Assembly: GCF_902497875.1 (NCBI RefSeq)
Contig: NZ_CABVHY010000022.1
Coordinates: forward strand, 1-64,000
Length of the DNA stretch: 64,000 nucleotides
From: Pseudomonas fluorescens
GTDB lineage: Bacteria > Pseudomonadota > Gammaproteobacteria > Pseudomonadales > Pseudomonadaceae
Direction: 5' to 3'
A program made the position numbers and the translations under genes. Shown piece by piece: positions 18,256 through 26,545 of the stretch. Position 1 is the stretch's first letter, and each line of letters begins with the position of its first letter. The notes under the pieces were generated by a model, which had not been told where the DNA came from, ran no database searches, and saw nothing but the letters and a program-made list of their open reading frames with translations.

Positions 18256-19230
18256 ATGAAGCTTCAACAACTGCGCTACATCTGGGAAGTGGCGCACCAC
18301 GACCTCAACGTTTCGGCTACTGCCCAAAGCCTTTACACCTCGCAACCGGGTATCAGCAAACAGATCCGCCTGCTCGAGGACGAGCTGGGGGTCGAGGTTT
18401 TCGCTCGCAGTGGCAAGCACCTGACGCGAGTCACCCCGGCCGGTGAACGCATCATCACCACGGCTGGCGAGATCCTGCGCAAGGTCGAGAGCATCAAGCA
18501 GATCGCCCAGGAGTTCTCCAACGAGAAGAAAGGCACTCTGTCGATCGCCACCACCCACACCCAGGCACGTTATGCGTTGCCACCGGTCATCAGCAGCTTT
18601 ATCAAGCAATACCCTGACGTCGCCTTGCACATGCATCAGGGCTCGCCGATGCAAATCGCCGAAATGGCCGCAGACGGTACCGTGGATTTCGCCATCGCTA
18701 CCGAAGCGCTGGAGTTGTTCGGCGATCTGGTGATGATGCCTTGCTATCGCTGGAACCGCTGCGTGGTCGTGCCTCAGGGCCATCCGCTGACCAAGTTGCC
18801 AAAGCTGACCCTGGAAACCCTGGCTGAATACCCGATCGTCACCTATGTGTTCGGTTTCACCGGTCGATCGAAACTCGACGAAGCCTTCAGCCATCGCGGC
18901 CTGACGCCAAAAGTGGTGTTCACCGCTGCCGATGCCGACGTGATCAAGACTTACGTGCGCCTCGGGCTGGGCGTGGGCATCGTCGCGAAAATGGCGGTCG
19001 ACACCAAGCTCGACAGCGACCTGGTGGTGCTCGATGCCAGTGAACTGTTCGAGTCCAGCGTGACCAAGATCGGTTTCCGCCGAGGCACTTTCCTGCGTGG
19101 TTTCATGTGCGACTTCATCGAGAAGTTTGCCCCGCACCTGACTCGCGAAATCATGGCCAAGGCCATTCAGTGCCACAACAAGCAGGAACTGGAAGAGCTG
19201 TTCGACGGCGTCGAACTGCCGGTTCACTAA
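18256..19230 (+). CDS. cysB: LysR-type transcriptional regulator CysB
   Basis: 324 aa, identical in length and layout to CysB, the activator of sulfate assimilation. The N-terminal winged helix-turn-helix has MKLQQLRYIWEV and SQPGISKQIRLLEDELG. The ligand motif ATTHTQARYALP places Thr100, Thr102 and Gln103 where CysB binds sulfate and its inducer N-acetylserine. The C-terminal extension ends EELFDGVELPVH. It stands after the AT-rich region at 18160-18213 and is convergent with the Gre-family gene, three bases apart. Confidence 0.96.
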   Translation: MKLQQLRYIWEVAHHDLNVSATAQSLYTSQPGISKQIRLLEDELGVEVFARSGKHLTRVTPAGERIITTAGEILRKVESIKQIAQEFSNEKKGTLSIATTHTQARYALPPVISSFIKQYPDVALHMHQGSPMQIAEMAADGTVDFAIATEALELFGDLVMMPCYRWNRCVVVPQGHPLTKLPKLTLETLAEYPIVTYVFGFTGRSKLDEAFSHRGLTPKVVFTAADADVIKTYVRLGLGVGIVAKMAVDTKLDSDLVVLDASELFESSVTKIGFRRGTFLRGFMCDFIEKFAPHLTREIMAKAIQCHNKQELEELFDGVELPVH

Positions 19231-19233
19231 GCG

Positions 19234-19716
19234 TCACTTCACCTCGGTGACAGCAAACTGTTGCCGGGTGCCCGCCACATTGATTTCGACCTCATCCCCT
19301 TCGAACTTGCCCAGCAGGCTTTTGCCCAGCGGCGAACGTGGGGTGATGACGGTAATCAGTTGCCCCACCAGATAGACCTTCAGCCCGGCCGCATCAGGCC
19401 CCAGAAACAGCCACTGCTGATTGCCGTTGTCGTCTGCAAGGCCGAGCAAGGTACCGACCTGGATGCCTTGCTGCTCATCATACGGACGCAGGATCAGGTT
19501 CTGGCAAAGCACCAATGCCTGCCTGATCTCTTCCACGCGCCTGGCCTGGCCTGTCGCCAGGTAGGAAGCCTCCAGGCCCAGGGTGTCGTACTTGTTCTCG
19601 GCTTTGTTTTCTTCGTGGGTCGCGGCTTCGTAGGCGGTTTGCGCGGCGCGTTGGACGATATCGAGATCGACCTTGAGCTTTTCGAGGATCAGGGCGTGAA
19701 CGGCGTGTTTATTCAT
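19234..19716 (-). CDS. GreA/GreB-family elongation factor-like protein
   Basis: 160 aa. The C-terminal FKBP-like Gre domain is clear (PRSPLGKSLLGKFEGDEVEI near residues 128-147). The N-terminal coiled coil has HEENKAENKYDTLGLEASYLA at about the tip. In GreA/GreB the tip carries two acidic residues that enter the RNA-polymerase secondary channel. Here the acidic residues are EE and E, so cleavage-stimulating activity is possible but unproved. The ATG at 19716 is two bases after the upstream gene's stop, so the two are co-transcribed. Confidence 0.8.
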   Translation of the reverse strand: MNKHAVHALILEKLKVDLDIVQRAAQTAYEAATHEENKAENKYDTLGLEASYLATGQARRVEEIRQALVLCQNLILRPYDEQQGIQVGTLLGLADDNGNQQWLFLGPDAAGLKVYLVGQLITVITPRSPLGKSLLGKFEGDEVEINVAGTRQQFAVTEVK

Positions 19717-19718
19717 GG

Positions 19719-20105
19719 TCAATCGCAGAATTGCAGGACATTGGCCCGGCTCTTGTCGCTGGGGGCCGTCTGGTCTTGTTGCAGCCAGAACTGGCATTTT
19801 GGGTTGGACAGATTGCGCAGGTTGCTGCGGGCATTGTCCAGGGTTTGCTGTTGCTCGTTCTTGCGCAGGTTTTCCTGGTATTGCTCGAACATGCGGTTCG
19901 GTTGGGCAAGGGGCGGTTTCGTCAACTGCTGAACCGCCTCCGCCACCGGCGCCAGTTGCTGACCAAAGATAAATCGTGAAGCCAGCCAGCAGGTCAATGC
20001 GATTGCCATGAAGCCCAGCCACAGACCGAGGGCGATGCTACCGGTCAGCTGTAGCGGATTGAGGCTGACGGGCATTGAACGGCGGGGGTGTGGACGATAG
20101 GGCAT
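19719..20105 (-). CDS. Hypothetical single-pass membrane protein
   Basis: 128 aa. One hydrophobic helix lies at about residues 18-46 (GSIALGLWLGFMAIALTCWL), followed by a polar, Gln/Asn-rich region with coiled-coil character (FEQYQENLRKNEQQQTLDNARSNL) and a two-Cys tail (PKCQFW...VLQFC). I do not recognise a family. It lies directly upstream of the Gre-like gene and divergent from earP. Confidence 0.7.
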   Translation of the reverse strand: MPYRPHPRRSMPVSLNPLQLTGSIALGLWLGFMAIALTCWLASRFIFGQQLAPVAEAVQQLTKPPLAQPNRMFEQYQENLRKNEQQQTLDNARSNLRNLSNPKCQFWLQQDQTAPSDKSRANVLQFCD

Positions 20106-20231
20106 GGCGGCCTCCTGGCAGGCAGTCTTTGATCAAACAGGGAGCAATTGTCGCAGATTAATCGACTTCGCCCCCTTCTGCGCGAGACCATTTATGCGGA
20201 CAATCGGCGCCTTTGCCAAATGGAGCCCGGA

Positions 20232-21365
20232 ATGAAAGCCACCTGGGATATTTTCTGCACGGTCGTCGATAACTACGGCGACATCGGCGTAACCTGGCGC
20301 CTGGCCCGGCAATTGGTCGCCGAGCATCCCTGCACGGTGCGGTTGTGGGTCGATGATCTGCGCGCTTTCGAACGCTTGTGTCCGTCCATCGAGGTCAATG
20401 CGGCCCGGCAGTGGCAGCAGGGGGTCGAAGTTTGCCACTGGTCCACCGAGTGGCAATCGACAGCCGCGGCAGACGTGGTGATTGCCGCCTTTGCTTGCCA
20501 ATTGCCGACGGCGTACATGGAAGCAATGGCCACCCGGGAAAAAACGCCATTGTGGCTCAATCTCGATTACTTGAGTGCCGAGGACTGGACGGTGGGTTGC
20601 CATGGCTTGCCGTCAGTGAAACACCAGCATGTTCAGAAGTACTTCTTCTTTCCCGGATTCAAGGCCGGCACCGGCGGCTTGCTGCGTGAGGCCGGCTTGC
20701 TCGAGCAGCGTCGGCAGTTTCAGCAAAACCCCAAGGCCCGGCGAGTGTTTCTGCAGGGATTCGGCGTTGCTCCGGTCGCGGGAGCACGGCTGATCTCGTT
20801 GTTCGCCTATGAAAATGCCGGGCTGGCCAGTTGGCTCGATGTCATGGCCGCGGATTCGAAACCGACCCATTTGCTGGTGCCCGAAGGGCGGATTCTCGGG
20901 GATGTGCAGCGTTGGCTTGGGGTCGACGGTTTGTCGGTGGGCGCGGTACAGGTGCGTGATGCCCTGACCGTGCAGGTGTTGCCGTTCGTCCGACAGGACG
21001 ACTACGACCGCCTGTTATGGTGCTGCGATTTCAATGCGGTGCGCGGCGAAGACTCTTTCGTGCGAGCGCAGTGGGCGGGGCGGCCACTGCTGTGGCATAT
21101 CTATCAGCAGGAAGATGATGTCCACCTGGACAAGCTGGAGGCTTTCCTGACGCTATACACCGAGGGTTTGTCAGCGCCCGCCAAAACGGCGCTCAACGGC
21201 TTGTGGCGGGCCTGGAATGCCGGGCAGGATATGGCTGAACACTGGCTGGCGGTGCAGATTCACTGGCCTGAACTGACCGAACACGCCGAGGCGTGGTGTC
21301 TGGAACAAGCCTCGCGGGCGGATCTTGCTGCGACACTGGTACAGTTTTACCTAAATTGGATATGA
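20232..21365 (+). CDS. earP: EF-P arginine rhamnosyltransferase EarP
   Basis: 377 aa inverting GT-B glycosyltransferase that moves rhamnose from dTDP-rhamnose onto Arg32 of EF-P, activating it for poly-proline translation. The VVDNYGDIGV motif places Asp13 and Asp17, and RGEDSFVRAQWAGRP places Glu273, the residues known to matter in Pseudomonas EarP. The efp gene follows 48 bp downstream and keeps Arg32. The ATG at 20232 gives the usual N-terminus; the frame is open upstream without a good ribosome site. Confidence 0.96.
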   Translation: MKATWDIFCTVVDNYGDIGVTWRLARQLVAEHPCTVRLWVDDLRAFERLCPSIEVNAARQWQQGVEVCHWSTEWQSTAAADVVIAAFACQLPTAYMEAMATREKTPLWLNLDYLSAEDWTVGCHGLPSVKHQHVQKYFFFPGFKAGTGGLLREAGLLEQRRQFQQNPKARRVFLQGFGVAPVAGARLISLFAYENAGLASWLDVMAADSKPTHLLVPEGRILGDVQRWLGVDGLSVGAVQVRDALTVQVLPFVRQDDYDRLLWCCDFNAVRGEDSFVRAQWAGRPLLWHIYQQEDDVHLDKLEAFLTLYTEGLSAPAKTALNGLWRAWNAGQDMAEHWLAVQIHWPELTEHAEAWCLEQASRADLAATLVQFYLNWI

Positions 21366-21366
21366 T
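21361..21366 (+). promoter_or_regulatory. Possible -10 box for efp inside the earP end
   Basis: TATGAT overlaps the earP stop (21363-21365) and lies about 48 bp before the efp ATG. The -35 region is poor (TGGTAC-like). It would let efp be made at high level independent of earP. Confidence 0.4.
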
Positions 21367-21413
21367 ACGCGGCCTAGATTTTTGTAAATCCCATCCAAAT
21401 TCGGATATTCGTA

Positions 21414-21986
21414 ATGAAAACTGGTAAAGAACTGAAACCCGGTACGGTGATCCGTCTCGAAAACGACCCTTGGCTGGTTCAGAAAGCTGAATTCACCAAG
21501 TCCGGTCGTAACAGCGCGATCATGAAAACCAAGCTGAAAAACCTGCTGACCGGTTACAAGACCGAGATCGTTTACAGCGCTGACGACAAACTGGACGACG
21601 TAATCCTCGACCGCAAAGAAGCGACCCTGTCCTTCATCAGCGGCGACACCTACACGTTCATGGACACCACTGACTACACCATGTACGAGCTGAACGCCGA
21701 AGACATCGAAGCTGTTCTGCCATTCGTCGAAGAAGGCATGACCGATGTTTGCGAAGCGATCTTCTTCGAAGAGCGTCTGGTTTCCGTTGAACTGCCGACC
21801 ACTATCGTGCGTCAGGTCGACTACACCGAAGGTTCCGCTCGCGGCGACACTTCGGGCAAGGTGATGAAGCCTGCCAAACTGAAAAACGGTACCGAGCTGA
21901 GCGTTGCGGATTTCGTTGAAATCGGCGACTGGATCGAGATCGACACCCGTGACGGTGGCTCCTACAAGGGCCGCGCCAAGGTTTAA
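21414..21986 (+). CDS. efp: Elongation factor P
   Basis: 190 aa, three OB-like domains, relieving ribosome stalling at proline stretches. The modified loop reads TKSGRNSA, with Arg32 at the tip instead of the Lys34 of E. coli. This is the rhamnosylated type, in agreement with earP directly upstream. Codon use is strongly biased, as expected for an abundant translation factor. A terminator follows at 22010-22042. Confidence 0.97.
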   Translation: MKTGKELKPGTVIRLENDPWLVQKAEFTKSGRNSAIMKTKLKNLLTGYKTEIVYSADDKLDDVILDRKEATLSFISGDTYTFMDTTDYTMYELNAEDIEAVLPFVEEGMTDVCEAIFFEERLVSVELPTTIVRQVDYTEGSARGDTSGKVMKPAKLKNGTELSVADFVEIGDWIEIDTRDGGSYKGRAKV

Positions 21987-22009
21987 GCCAGACTTAAATC
22001 GCGAGTGTA

Positions 22010-22042
22010 AAAAAAGCCCGACCATTGAGTCGGGCTTTTTTC
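22010..22042 (+). terminator. Rho-independent terminator after efp
   Basis: Stem GCCCGAC / GTCGGGC (22017-22023, 22030-22036), loop CATTGA, with As on the left and six Ts on the right. It is probably shared with the convergent ohr gene. Confidence 0.93.
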
Positions 22043-22078
22043 TGGGCGTCGTTTGCGCGTAGCGACTATGCGCGGCGT

Positions 22079-22498
22079 TCAGACGGTGACGTGCAAGCGC
22101 ACATCGATGTTGCCGCGGGTGGCGTTGGAGTACGGGCAAACCTGATGCGCGGCATCGACCAGAGTCTGTGCATCAGCCTGTTCCAGGCCGGGCAGGTTGA
22201 CGTGCAGGTCGATGTCCAGACCGAAACCGCCAGGAATCTGGCCAATGCCGACGTGAGCAGTGATCGAGGCGTCATCGGGGATTTTGCGTTTGCTCTGGCT
22301 GGCGACGAATTTCAATGCGCCGATAAAGCAGGCGGAGTAACCGGCAGCGAACAGCTGCTCAGGATTGGTTGCCTCACCACCGGCACCCCCGAGTTCTTTC
22401 GGGGTGGCGAGTTTCACGTCGAGAATATTGTCGCTGGAAACCGCGCGGCCATCACGGCCACCGGTAGCGGTTGCGACTGCGGTATAGAGAGTTTGCAT
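22079..22498 (-). CDS. ohr: Organic hydroperoxide resistance protein Ohr
   Basis: 139 aa thiol peroxidase of the Ohr/OsmC family that reduces organic and lipid hydroperoxides using lipoylated partners. The two catalytic cysteines are Cys57 (AAGYSACFIGAL) and Cys121 (HQVCPYSNATRGN), and the length fits Ohr rather than OsmC. The regulator gene ohrR is upstream on the same strand, separated by a REP cluster. An AT-rich leader (22500-22625) probably holds the promoter. Confidence 0.95.
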   Translation of the reverse strand: MQTLYTAVATATGGRDGRAVSSDNILDVKLATPKELGGAGGEATNPEQLFAAGYSACFIGALKFVASQSKRKIPDDASITAHVGIGQIPGGFGLDIDLHVNLPGLEQADAQTLVDAAHQVCPYSNATRGNIDVRLHVTV

Positions 22499-22634
22499 GG
22501 CAGGAGCCTCTTATAGGTGGGATTTTATGCGCTAAATGTTTGCACGCTCAGTAAATGCGAAATAAATGTAGCTCGCAAATAGTTAGTGCGCAATATAAAT
22601 TTCACAAGAAATTTTCAGAGAGCGAAAAGACCCC
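22499..22634 (-). promoter_or_regulatory. AT-rich upstream region of ohr
   Basis: This 136-bp stretch between ohr and the REP cluster is much richer in A/T than its surroundings. It contains GCGCTAAAT and TTAGTGCGC as imperfect inverted parts and AATATAAATTTC. OhrR normally binds an AATT-type palindrome near ohr. I see no clean match here, unlike at gpx. Confidence 0.4.
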
Positions 22635-22855
22635 AAAAGATCGCAGCCTGCGGGCGGTGTACAACCAGGATTTCACGGGTGTATGCGGTCGGCGTAGGAG
22701 CTGCCGCAGGCTGCGATCTTTTGATCTTGCTTGTGGCGATTCCCGAAATCGTCAAAAGATCGCAGCCTGCGGCAGCTCCTACGGGGGAGGTGTAAATCAG
22801 GGATTTCACGGGGGACGCGGTCGGCGTAGGACCTGGCGAAGCCTGCGATCTTTTG
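22635..22855. repeat. Cluster of four REP elements
   Basis: Four GTAGGAGCTGCCGCAGG-family units in alternating orientation: 22635-22653 (minus, truncated), 22694-22726 (plus), 22754-22781 (minus), 22826-22854 (plus, with an altered core ACCTGGCGAAGCC). They separate ohrR from ohr. Alternating REPs form stable stems and may uncouple transcription of the two genes. Confidence 0.85.
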
Positions 22856-22871
22856 CGGTTTGACTGGCTGT

Positions 22872-23357
22872 CTACAGGCTGTCTTGCAAATGACCACGCA
22901 ATGCCAGCAAATCACCTTGCAACTTGCGTATCTGCTCCAGGGTCTGACCACTGGCGCCAAGGATGCATTGCGGAACATCCCGGGCCTTATCCCGCAAGGC
23001 GCGGCCTTGGGCGGTCAATTCAACAATCACTACACGCTCGTCTTCGCGGCTGCGGGTGCGGCTTAGCAAGCCTTCGGCTTCGAGGCGTTTGAGCAGCGGT
23101 GTCAATGAACCGGGGTCCGTCAGCAGGCGAGTGCTGATCTCGCCTACGGTTAATCCGTCGCGTTCCCACAACACCATCATCGCCAGATACTGCGGATAGG
23201 TCAGGCCCAGGGCCTGCAGCAGTGGTTTGTAGACCTTGGTCATCAACAACGAGGTGGAATGCAGGGCAAAACACAGCTGATTGTCGAGCAGCAGCTGGTC
23301 GCAGTTATCCGGGGTGGAGCTCACGCTTTTCATGTTGGGGCCTTGATCATTACTCAT
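22872..23357 (-). CDS. ohrR: MarR-family organic-peroxide sensor OhrR
   Basis: 161 aa. It has a winged-helix MarR domain (LTVGEISTRLLTDPGSLTPLLKRLEAEGLLSR) and the N-terminal sensing cysteine in NQLCFALHSTS (Cys29), the residue that peroxides oxidise in OhrR. The conserved YKPLL..LGLTYPQYL also fits. It is expected to repress ohr, which lies downstream past the REP cluster. A later in-frame ATG (MKSVSS, position 23333) would shorten it by eight residues. A paralogue, OspR-like, is at 39564-40025. Confidence 0.92.
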   Translation of the reverse strand: MSNDQGPNMKSVSSTPDNCDQLLLDNQLCFALHSTSLLMTKVYKPLLQALGLTYPQYLAMMVLWERDGLTVGEISTRLLTDPGSLTPLLKRLEAEGLLSRTRSREDERVVIVELTAQGRALRDKARDVPQCILGASGQTLEQIRKLQGDLLALRGHLQDSL

Positions 23358-23402
23358 CCTGAATCTAGCGGGCTAATCTTTAATGCGCCAGATAATTTCG
23401 GT

Positions 23403-24359
23403 CTACTGCCAGCCAAGATCACTCTGCAGAGCCAGATCCCAGGGCGGGACCGGACTGAATCGGACCTTCAGATATTCCAATAATAATCGACTGCGGGAAC
23501 TGGCCTGCTGTTCCAGGCGCAACGCATAGATTCCGGTGGTTTCCGGTTTGGGCAGTCCCTTCTCGCAAAACAGCGGCAGCAATTCGCCGCGCAGCAAATA
23601 CTCGCTGATCAGCCAGGTCGGCAGATGAGCGATGCCCAACCCGGCCAGCGCGCCGCAGACCAGGGCTTCAGCATTGTTGGCGCTCATGCGTATGCGTTGC
23701 GGACGGTACGATTGCAACTGTCCGTCGAGCTCGAAGCGCCAGGCGAAAGGCGGCGCCAGCCCCTCCCAATCGAGGCCATCGTGCTCGCTCAGTTCCCTGG
23801 GATGGGTCGGCGCACCGCGACGTTTCAAATAGGCCGGGCTGGCGCAGGCAATCCTCACCATGCTCGCCAAAGGCGTGGCGACCAGTCGGGTATCGGCCAT
23901 TTGCCCGGCTCGCAGCACCAGATCGACCTTGCCCAGGTTCGAACCCTGCATGTCGACAAAACTGTCGATCAGGTGCAGTTGAACATCCAGTCCCGGGTAG
24001 ACCACCAGGAAGTCGGCAATCACCGGGGCCAGATGCCTGCGGCCGAAAGCGGCCGGTGCGTCCACCCGAATCAGACCCTCCGGGGCATCGCTCAGGGAGG
24101 CCGCTTCAGCCCGGGCCAGACGCAATTCGGCGACTACCCGTCGGGCTCGCTCGGCAAAGGCCAGGCCCGCCGGGGTCGCGCGCACTGCATGGGTGCTGCG
24201 AATGAACAACTGGCTGCCGAGGGCATTTTCCAGGCTGTCGATACGTCGGGCGACTGCCGATGGCGTCAGCGGATGGCGCCGCGAAGCGGCGGAGAAACTG
24301 CCGGTTTCCAGTACATCAAGCAACAAACCGAGCTGATCGGAGAGGAGTTTGGGGTTCAT
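23403..24359 (-). CDS. LysR-family transcriptional regulator
   Basis: 318 aa. The N-terminal helix-turn-helix reads LLLDVLETGSFSAASRRHPLTPSAVARRIDSLE, with an effector-binding domain from about residue 95 (GLIRVDAPAAFGRRHLAPVIADF). The target is unknown. It is divergent from the TauE/SafE permease gene at 24468, with 108 bp between starts, which makes that permease the likeliest target. It lies 45 bp upstream of ohrR on the same strand. Confidence 0.9.
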   Translation of the reverse strand: MNPKLLSDQLGLLLDVLETGSFSAASRRHPLTPSAVARRIDSLENALGSQLFIRSTHAVRATPAGLAFAERARRVVAELRLARAEAASLSDAPEGLIRVDAPAAFGRRHLAPVIADFLVVYPGLDVQLHLIDSFVDMQGSNLGKVDLVLRAGQMADTRLVATPLASMVRIACASPAYLKRRGAPTHPRELSEHDGLDWEGLAPPFAWRFELDGQLQSYRPQRIRMSANNAEALVCGALAGLGIAHLPTWLISEYLLRGELLPLFCEKGLPKPETTGIYALRLEQQASSRSRLLLEYLKVRFSPVPPWDLALQSDLGWQ

Positions 24360-24467
24360 GCCTTGAGTTCACTTGTGCGGCTTTCGCATAGCCATTGTGC
24401 GTTGCTGTGCGTTTCCACGCCAGAGCAGACTGCGTAGCATGCATAGCCAGACGTGAGGGGATGGCTT

Positions 24468-25217
24468 TTGATCGAGTTAGTGATGTACTTGGCATTTGGT
24501 GCGGCCCTGGGGACCCTGGGCGGTTTGTTCGGTATCGGCGGCGGTCTGATCGCAATCCCGGTACTGGGGGTATTGTTCGGTCTGGACCAGCAGATTGCCC
24601 AAGGCACGGCCTTGGTCATGGTGGTGCCGAACGTGATGCTGGCGTTGTGGCGTTATCACCAGCGCAATCGGATTGAGCTGTGCCATGCCTTGCCCTTGGC
24701 CTTGATGGGCTTTTGCTTTGCCTGGCTGGGCTCGATCTGGGCGGTGGGGATCGATGCGCGGGTGATGCGTATCGGTTTCGTTGCGTTCCTGATCGCTTTG
24801 TCAGCCTACAACCTGGCGCGAATGTTTGTGGCCAACGCGCCGGTATCTGCGCAGATGCGATACCCGTGGCCCTGGTTGGGGGTGTTGGGCGCCGCGTCCG
24901 GGACCATGGGGGGATTGTTCGGTGTCGGTGGGGCGGTGGTCGCCACGCCGGTGCTGACCAGCGTGTTCGGCACCACTCAGGTGGTCGCTCAGGGTCTGTC
25001 CCTGGCCTTGGCCCTGCCGAGCACCGGCGTCACGCTGGCGACCTATGCGGTCCATCATCAGGTGGACTGGATGATCGGTTTGCCCCTCGCGGCCGGCGGG
25101 CTATTAAGCATCAGTTGGGGAGTGAAAATCGCCCATTCCATGCCGGAGCGCCTGCTGCGCGGGCTGTTCTGCGGTTTTCTGGTGCTGTGTGCGGTGATGC
25201 TCGCGATTAAAGTTTGA
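24468..25217 (+). CDS. TauE/SafE (TSUP) family membrane permease
   Basis: 249 aa with about eight membrane helices in two repeated halves. Each half begins with a glycine-rich motif: GTLGGLFGIGGGLIAIPVLG near residue 13 and GTMGGLFGVGGAVVATPVL near 150. The family exports sulfite, sulfoacetate or other organic anions; the substrate here is unknown. I chose TTG at 24468 because GAGGGG lies 7 bp upstream; GTG at 24453 would add five residues. The 3' end overlaps the convergent LysR gene by 11 bp. Confidence 0.87.
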   Translation: MIELVMYLAFGAALGTLGGLFGIGGGLIAIPVLGVLFGLDQQIAQGTALVMVVPNVMLALWRYHQRNRIELCHALPLALMGFCFAWLGSIWAVGIDARVMRIGFVAFLIALSAYNLARMFVANAPVSAQMRYPWPWLGVLGAASGTMGGLFGVGGAVVATPVLTSVFGTTQVVAQGLSLALALPSTGVTLATYAVHHQVDWMIGLPLAAGGLLSISWGVKIAHSMPERLLRGLFCGFLVLCAVMLAIKV

Positions 25218-26094
25218 AGCCTTCGATGATGTGTTCGGCCAGGCATTCGGTAATCGGCGATGGCGTGTTCAGGTTACGCAGCAGCATGATGCTGGCCTCG
25301 GGTAACAATGGCAGGTCTTCGGCCTCGCCGAGAATACGCATGTCCGGGGTAATCAGGCTCTCCAGTTGCGCGGTGACGGCCAGGCCGGCGCTGACGATGG
25401 CCATGAGCGCCGACAGACTGGAGCTGTTGTAGGCGATGCGGTAGTCGCGCCCGGCAGCATCCAGGGCATTGCAAGCCCAGAGCCGGCAGAAACAATCGCT
25501 GTTGAACATCGCCAGGGGCAACGGCGTCTGCTCGTGGGCGCTGAAGCATTGTGCCTCGGCCCAGACGAACCGTTCCTTGCGCAGCAACTGGCCAATCTCG
25601 CTGCCAGGTTCGCGGGTGACGATGGACAAATCCAGGTCCTGGCGTAGCAGCAGTTGTTTGGAAGATTCGCAATGCACTTCAATCTGGATCAGCGGATAGG
25701 CTTTGGCGAAGCGCGACAGAATCCCCGGCAAGAAGCGCATCACATAGTCATCCGGCGTACCAATGCGCACGGTGCCGACCATGTGTGGTTCGCGCAGCGT
25801 ATTGAACACTTCACTGTGCAGTTTCAGGATGCGCCGGGCATAGCCCAGCAGCACCTGGCCCTCGGCGGTCAATCGCACCTGGCGGCCCTCACGCTGAAAC
25901 AGCTGGCGTTGCAACACGTCTTCTTCCAGCCGCTTCATCTGCATGCTCACCGCGGACTGGGTGCGATTGACCAGCTCGCCGGCGCGAGTAAAACCACCCT
26001 GATCGGCAATCGCGACGAAGGTACGCAGGACTTCGGTGTCGATGCTGGGGTAGGCCAATTGATCAATCTCCGAGATGTGTTGCATCAGAAACAT
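25207..26094 (-). CDS. LysR-family transcriptional regulator
   Basis: 295 aa. The HTH segment is VLRTFVAIADQGGFTRAGELVNRTQSAVSMQMKRLE, and the effector domain starts at about residue 105 (VGTVRIGTPDDYVMRFLPGIL). An internal ATG three codons later is an alternative start. It is divergent from the DUF1127 gene at 26156 (61 bp between starts), a possible target, and overlaps the convergent permease gene by 11 bp. Confidence 0.9.
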   Translation of the reverse strand: MFLMQHISEIDQLAYPSIDTEVLRTFVAIADQGGFTRAGELVNRTQSAVSMQMKRLEEDVLQRQLFQREGRQVRLTAEGQVLLGYARRILKLHSEVFNTLREPHMVGTVRIGTPDDYVMRFLPGILSRFAKAYPLIQIEVHCESSKQLLLRQDLDLSIVTREPGSEIGQLLRKERFVWAEAQCFSAHEQTPLPLAMFNSDCFCRLWACNALDAAGRDYRIAYNSSSLSALMAIVSAGLAVTAQLESLITPDMRILGEAEDLPLLPEASIMLLRNLNTPSPITECLAEHIIEGFKL

Positions 26095-26155
26095 TCGTTG
26101 GATTGATCTTAGCTCCAGCGCGAAACTCTAGCCATCCCCACTGGAGGGCAACACG

Positions 26156-26383
26156 ATGAAAGGTCAAAAAGGTTATGTACTGGTAGACAAATTTTCATTC
26201 CATGGTTTCTCCCTGCACCATCTGATGGAGAAAATCGCCCGCTGGCATCAGCTTAATCAAGAGCGTGCGCTACTGGCCAGCCTGAGCGACGAGGCGCTGA
26301 AGGATATCGGGTTGAGTCGGGCGGATGTCGAGCAGGAAGCCGAACGGCACTTCTGGGAAGATCCCCTGGGTAAAGGCAAGTAA
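26156..26383 (+). CDS. DUF1127 domain-containing small protein
   Basis: 75 aa. The C-terminal half carries the DUF1127 signature (LASLSDEALKDIGLSRADVEQEAERHFW), preceded by an Arg-poor, hydrophobic lead (FSFHGFSLHHLMEKIARWHQLNQ). In other proteobacteria such proteins have been linked to RNA turnover and phosphate or stress responses; the role here is not known. GGAGGG precedes the ATG. A second DUF1127 gene follows at 26546. Confidence 0.85.
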   Translation: MKGQKGYVLVDKFSFHGFSLHHLMEKIARWHQLNQERALLASLSDEALKDIGLSRADVEQEAERHFWEDPLGKGK

Positions 26384-26414
26384 ATCCAATGCTCTGTAGA
26401 AACGTTTGGTCACT

Positions 26415-26451
26415 ACCCCATGGCTCCGGGTGAAAGCTCGAGCCATGGGGT
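26415..26451 (+). terminator. Strong hairpin between the two DUF1127 genes
   Basis: A perfect 12-bp inverted repeat, ACCCCATGGCTC (26415-26426) and GAGCCATGGGGT (26440-26451), with a 13-nt loop. The T-run after it is short (TTTGTG), so it could be a weak terminator, an RNA-stabilising 3' stem or a protein site. It lies 32 bp after the first DUF1127 stop. Confidence 0.6.
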
Positions 26452-26545
26452 TTGTGCCGATCCGGCAATAGACGGTCATAGACGTTCGCTAGGTCCACTC
26501 CCGCACGTGCACAAGACTGCGGCCTTCACTCTGAGGAATACCGTC

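Noticed and set aside
22635..22855. CRISPR-like array of similar units between ohrR and ohr
   Set aside because: Units alternate in orientation, are palindromic and unevenly spaced, and there are no cas genes; they are REPs.
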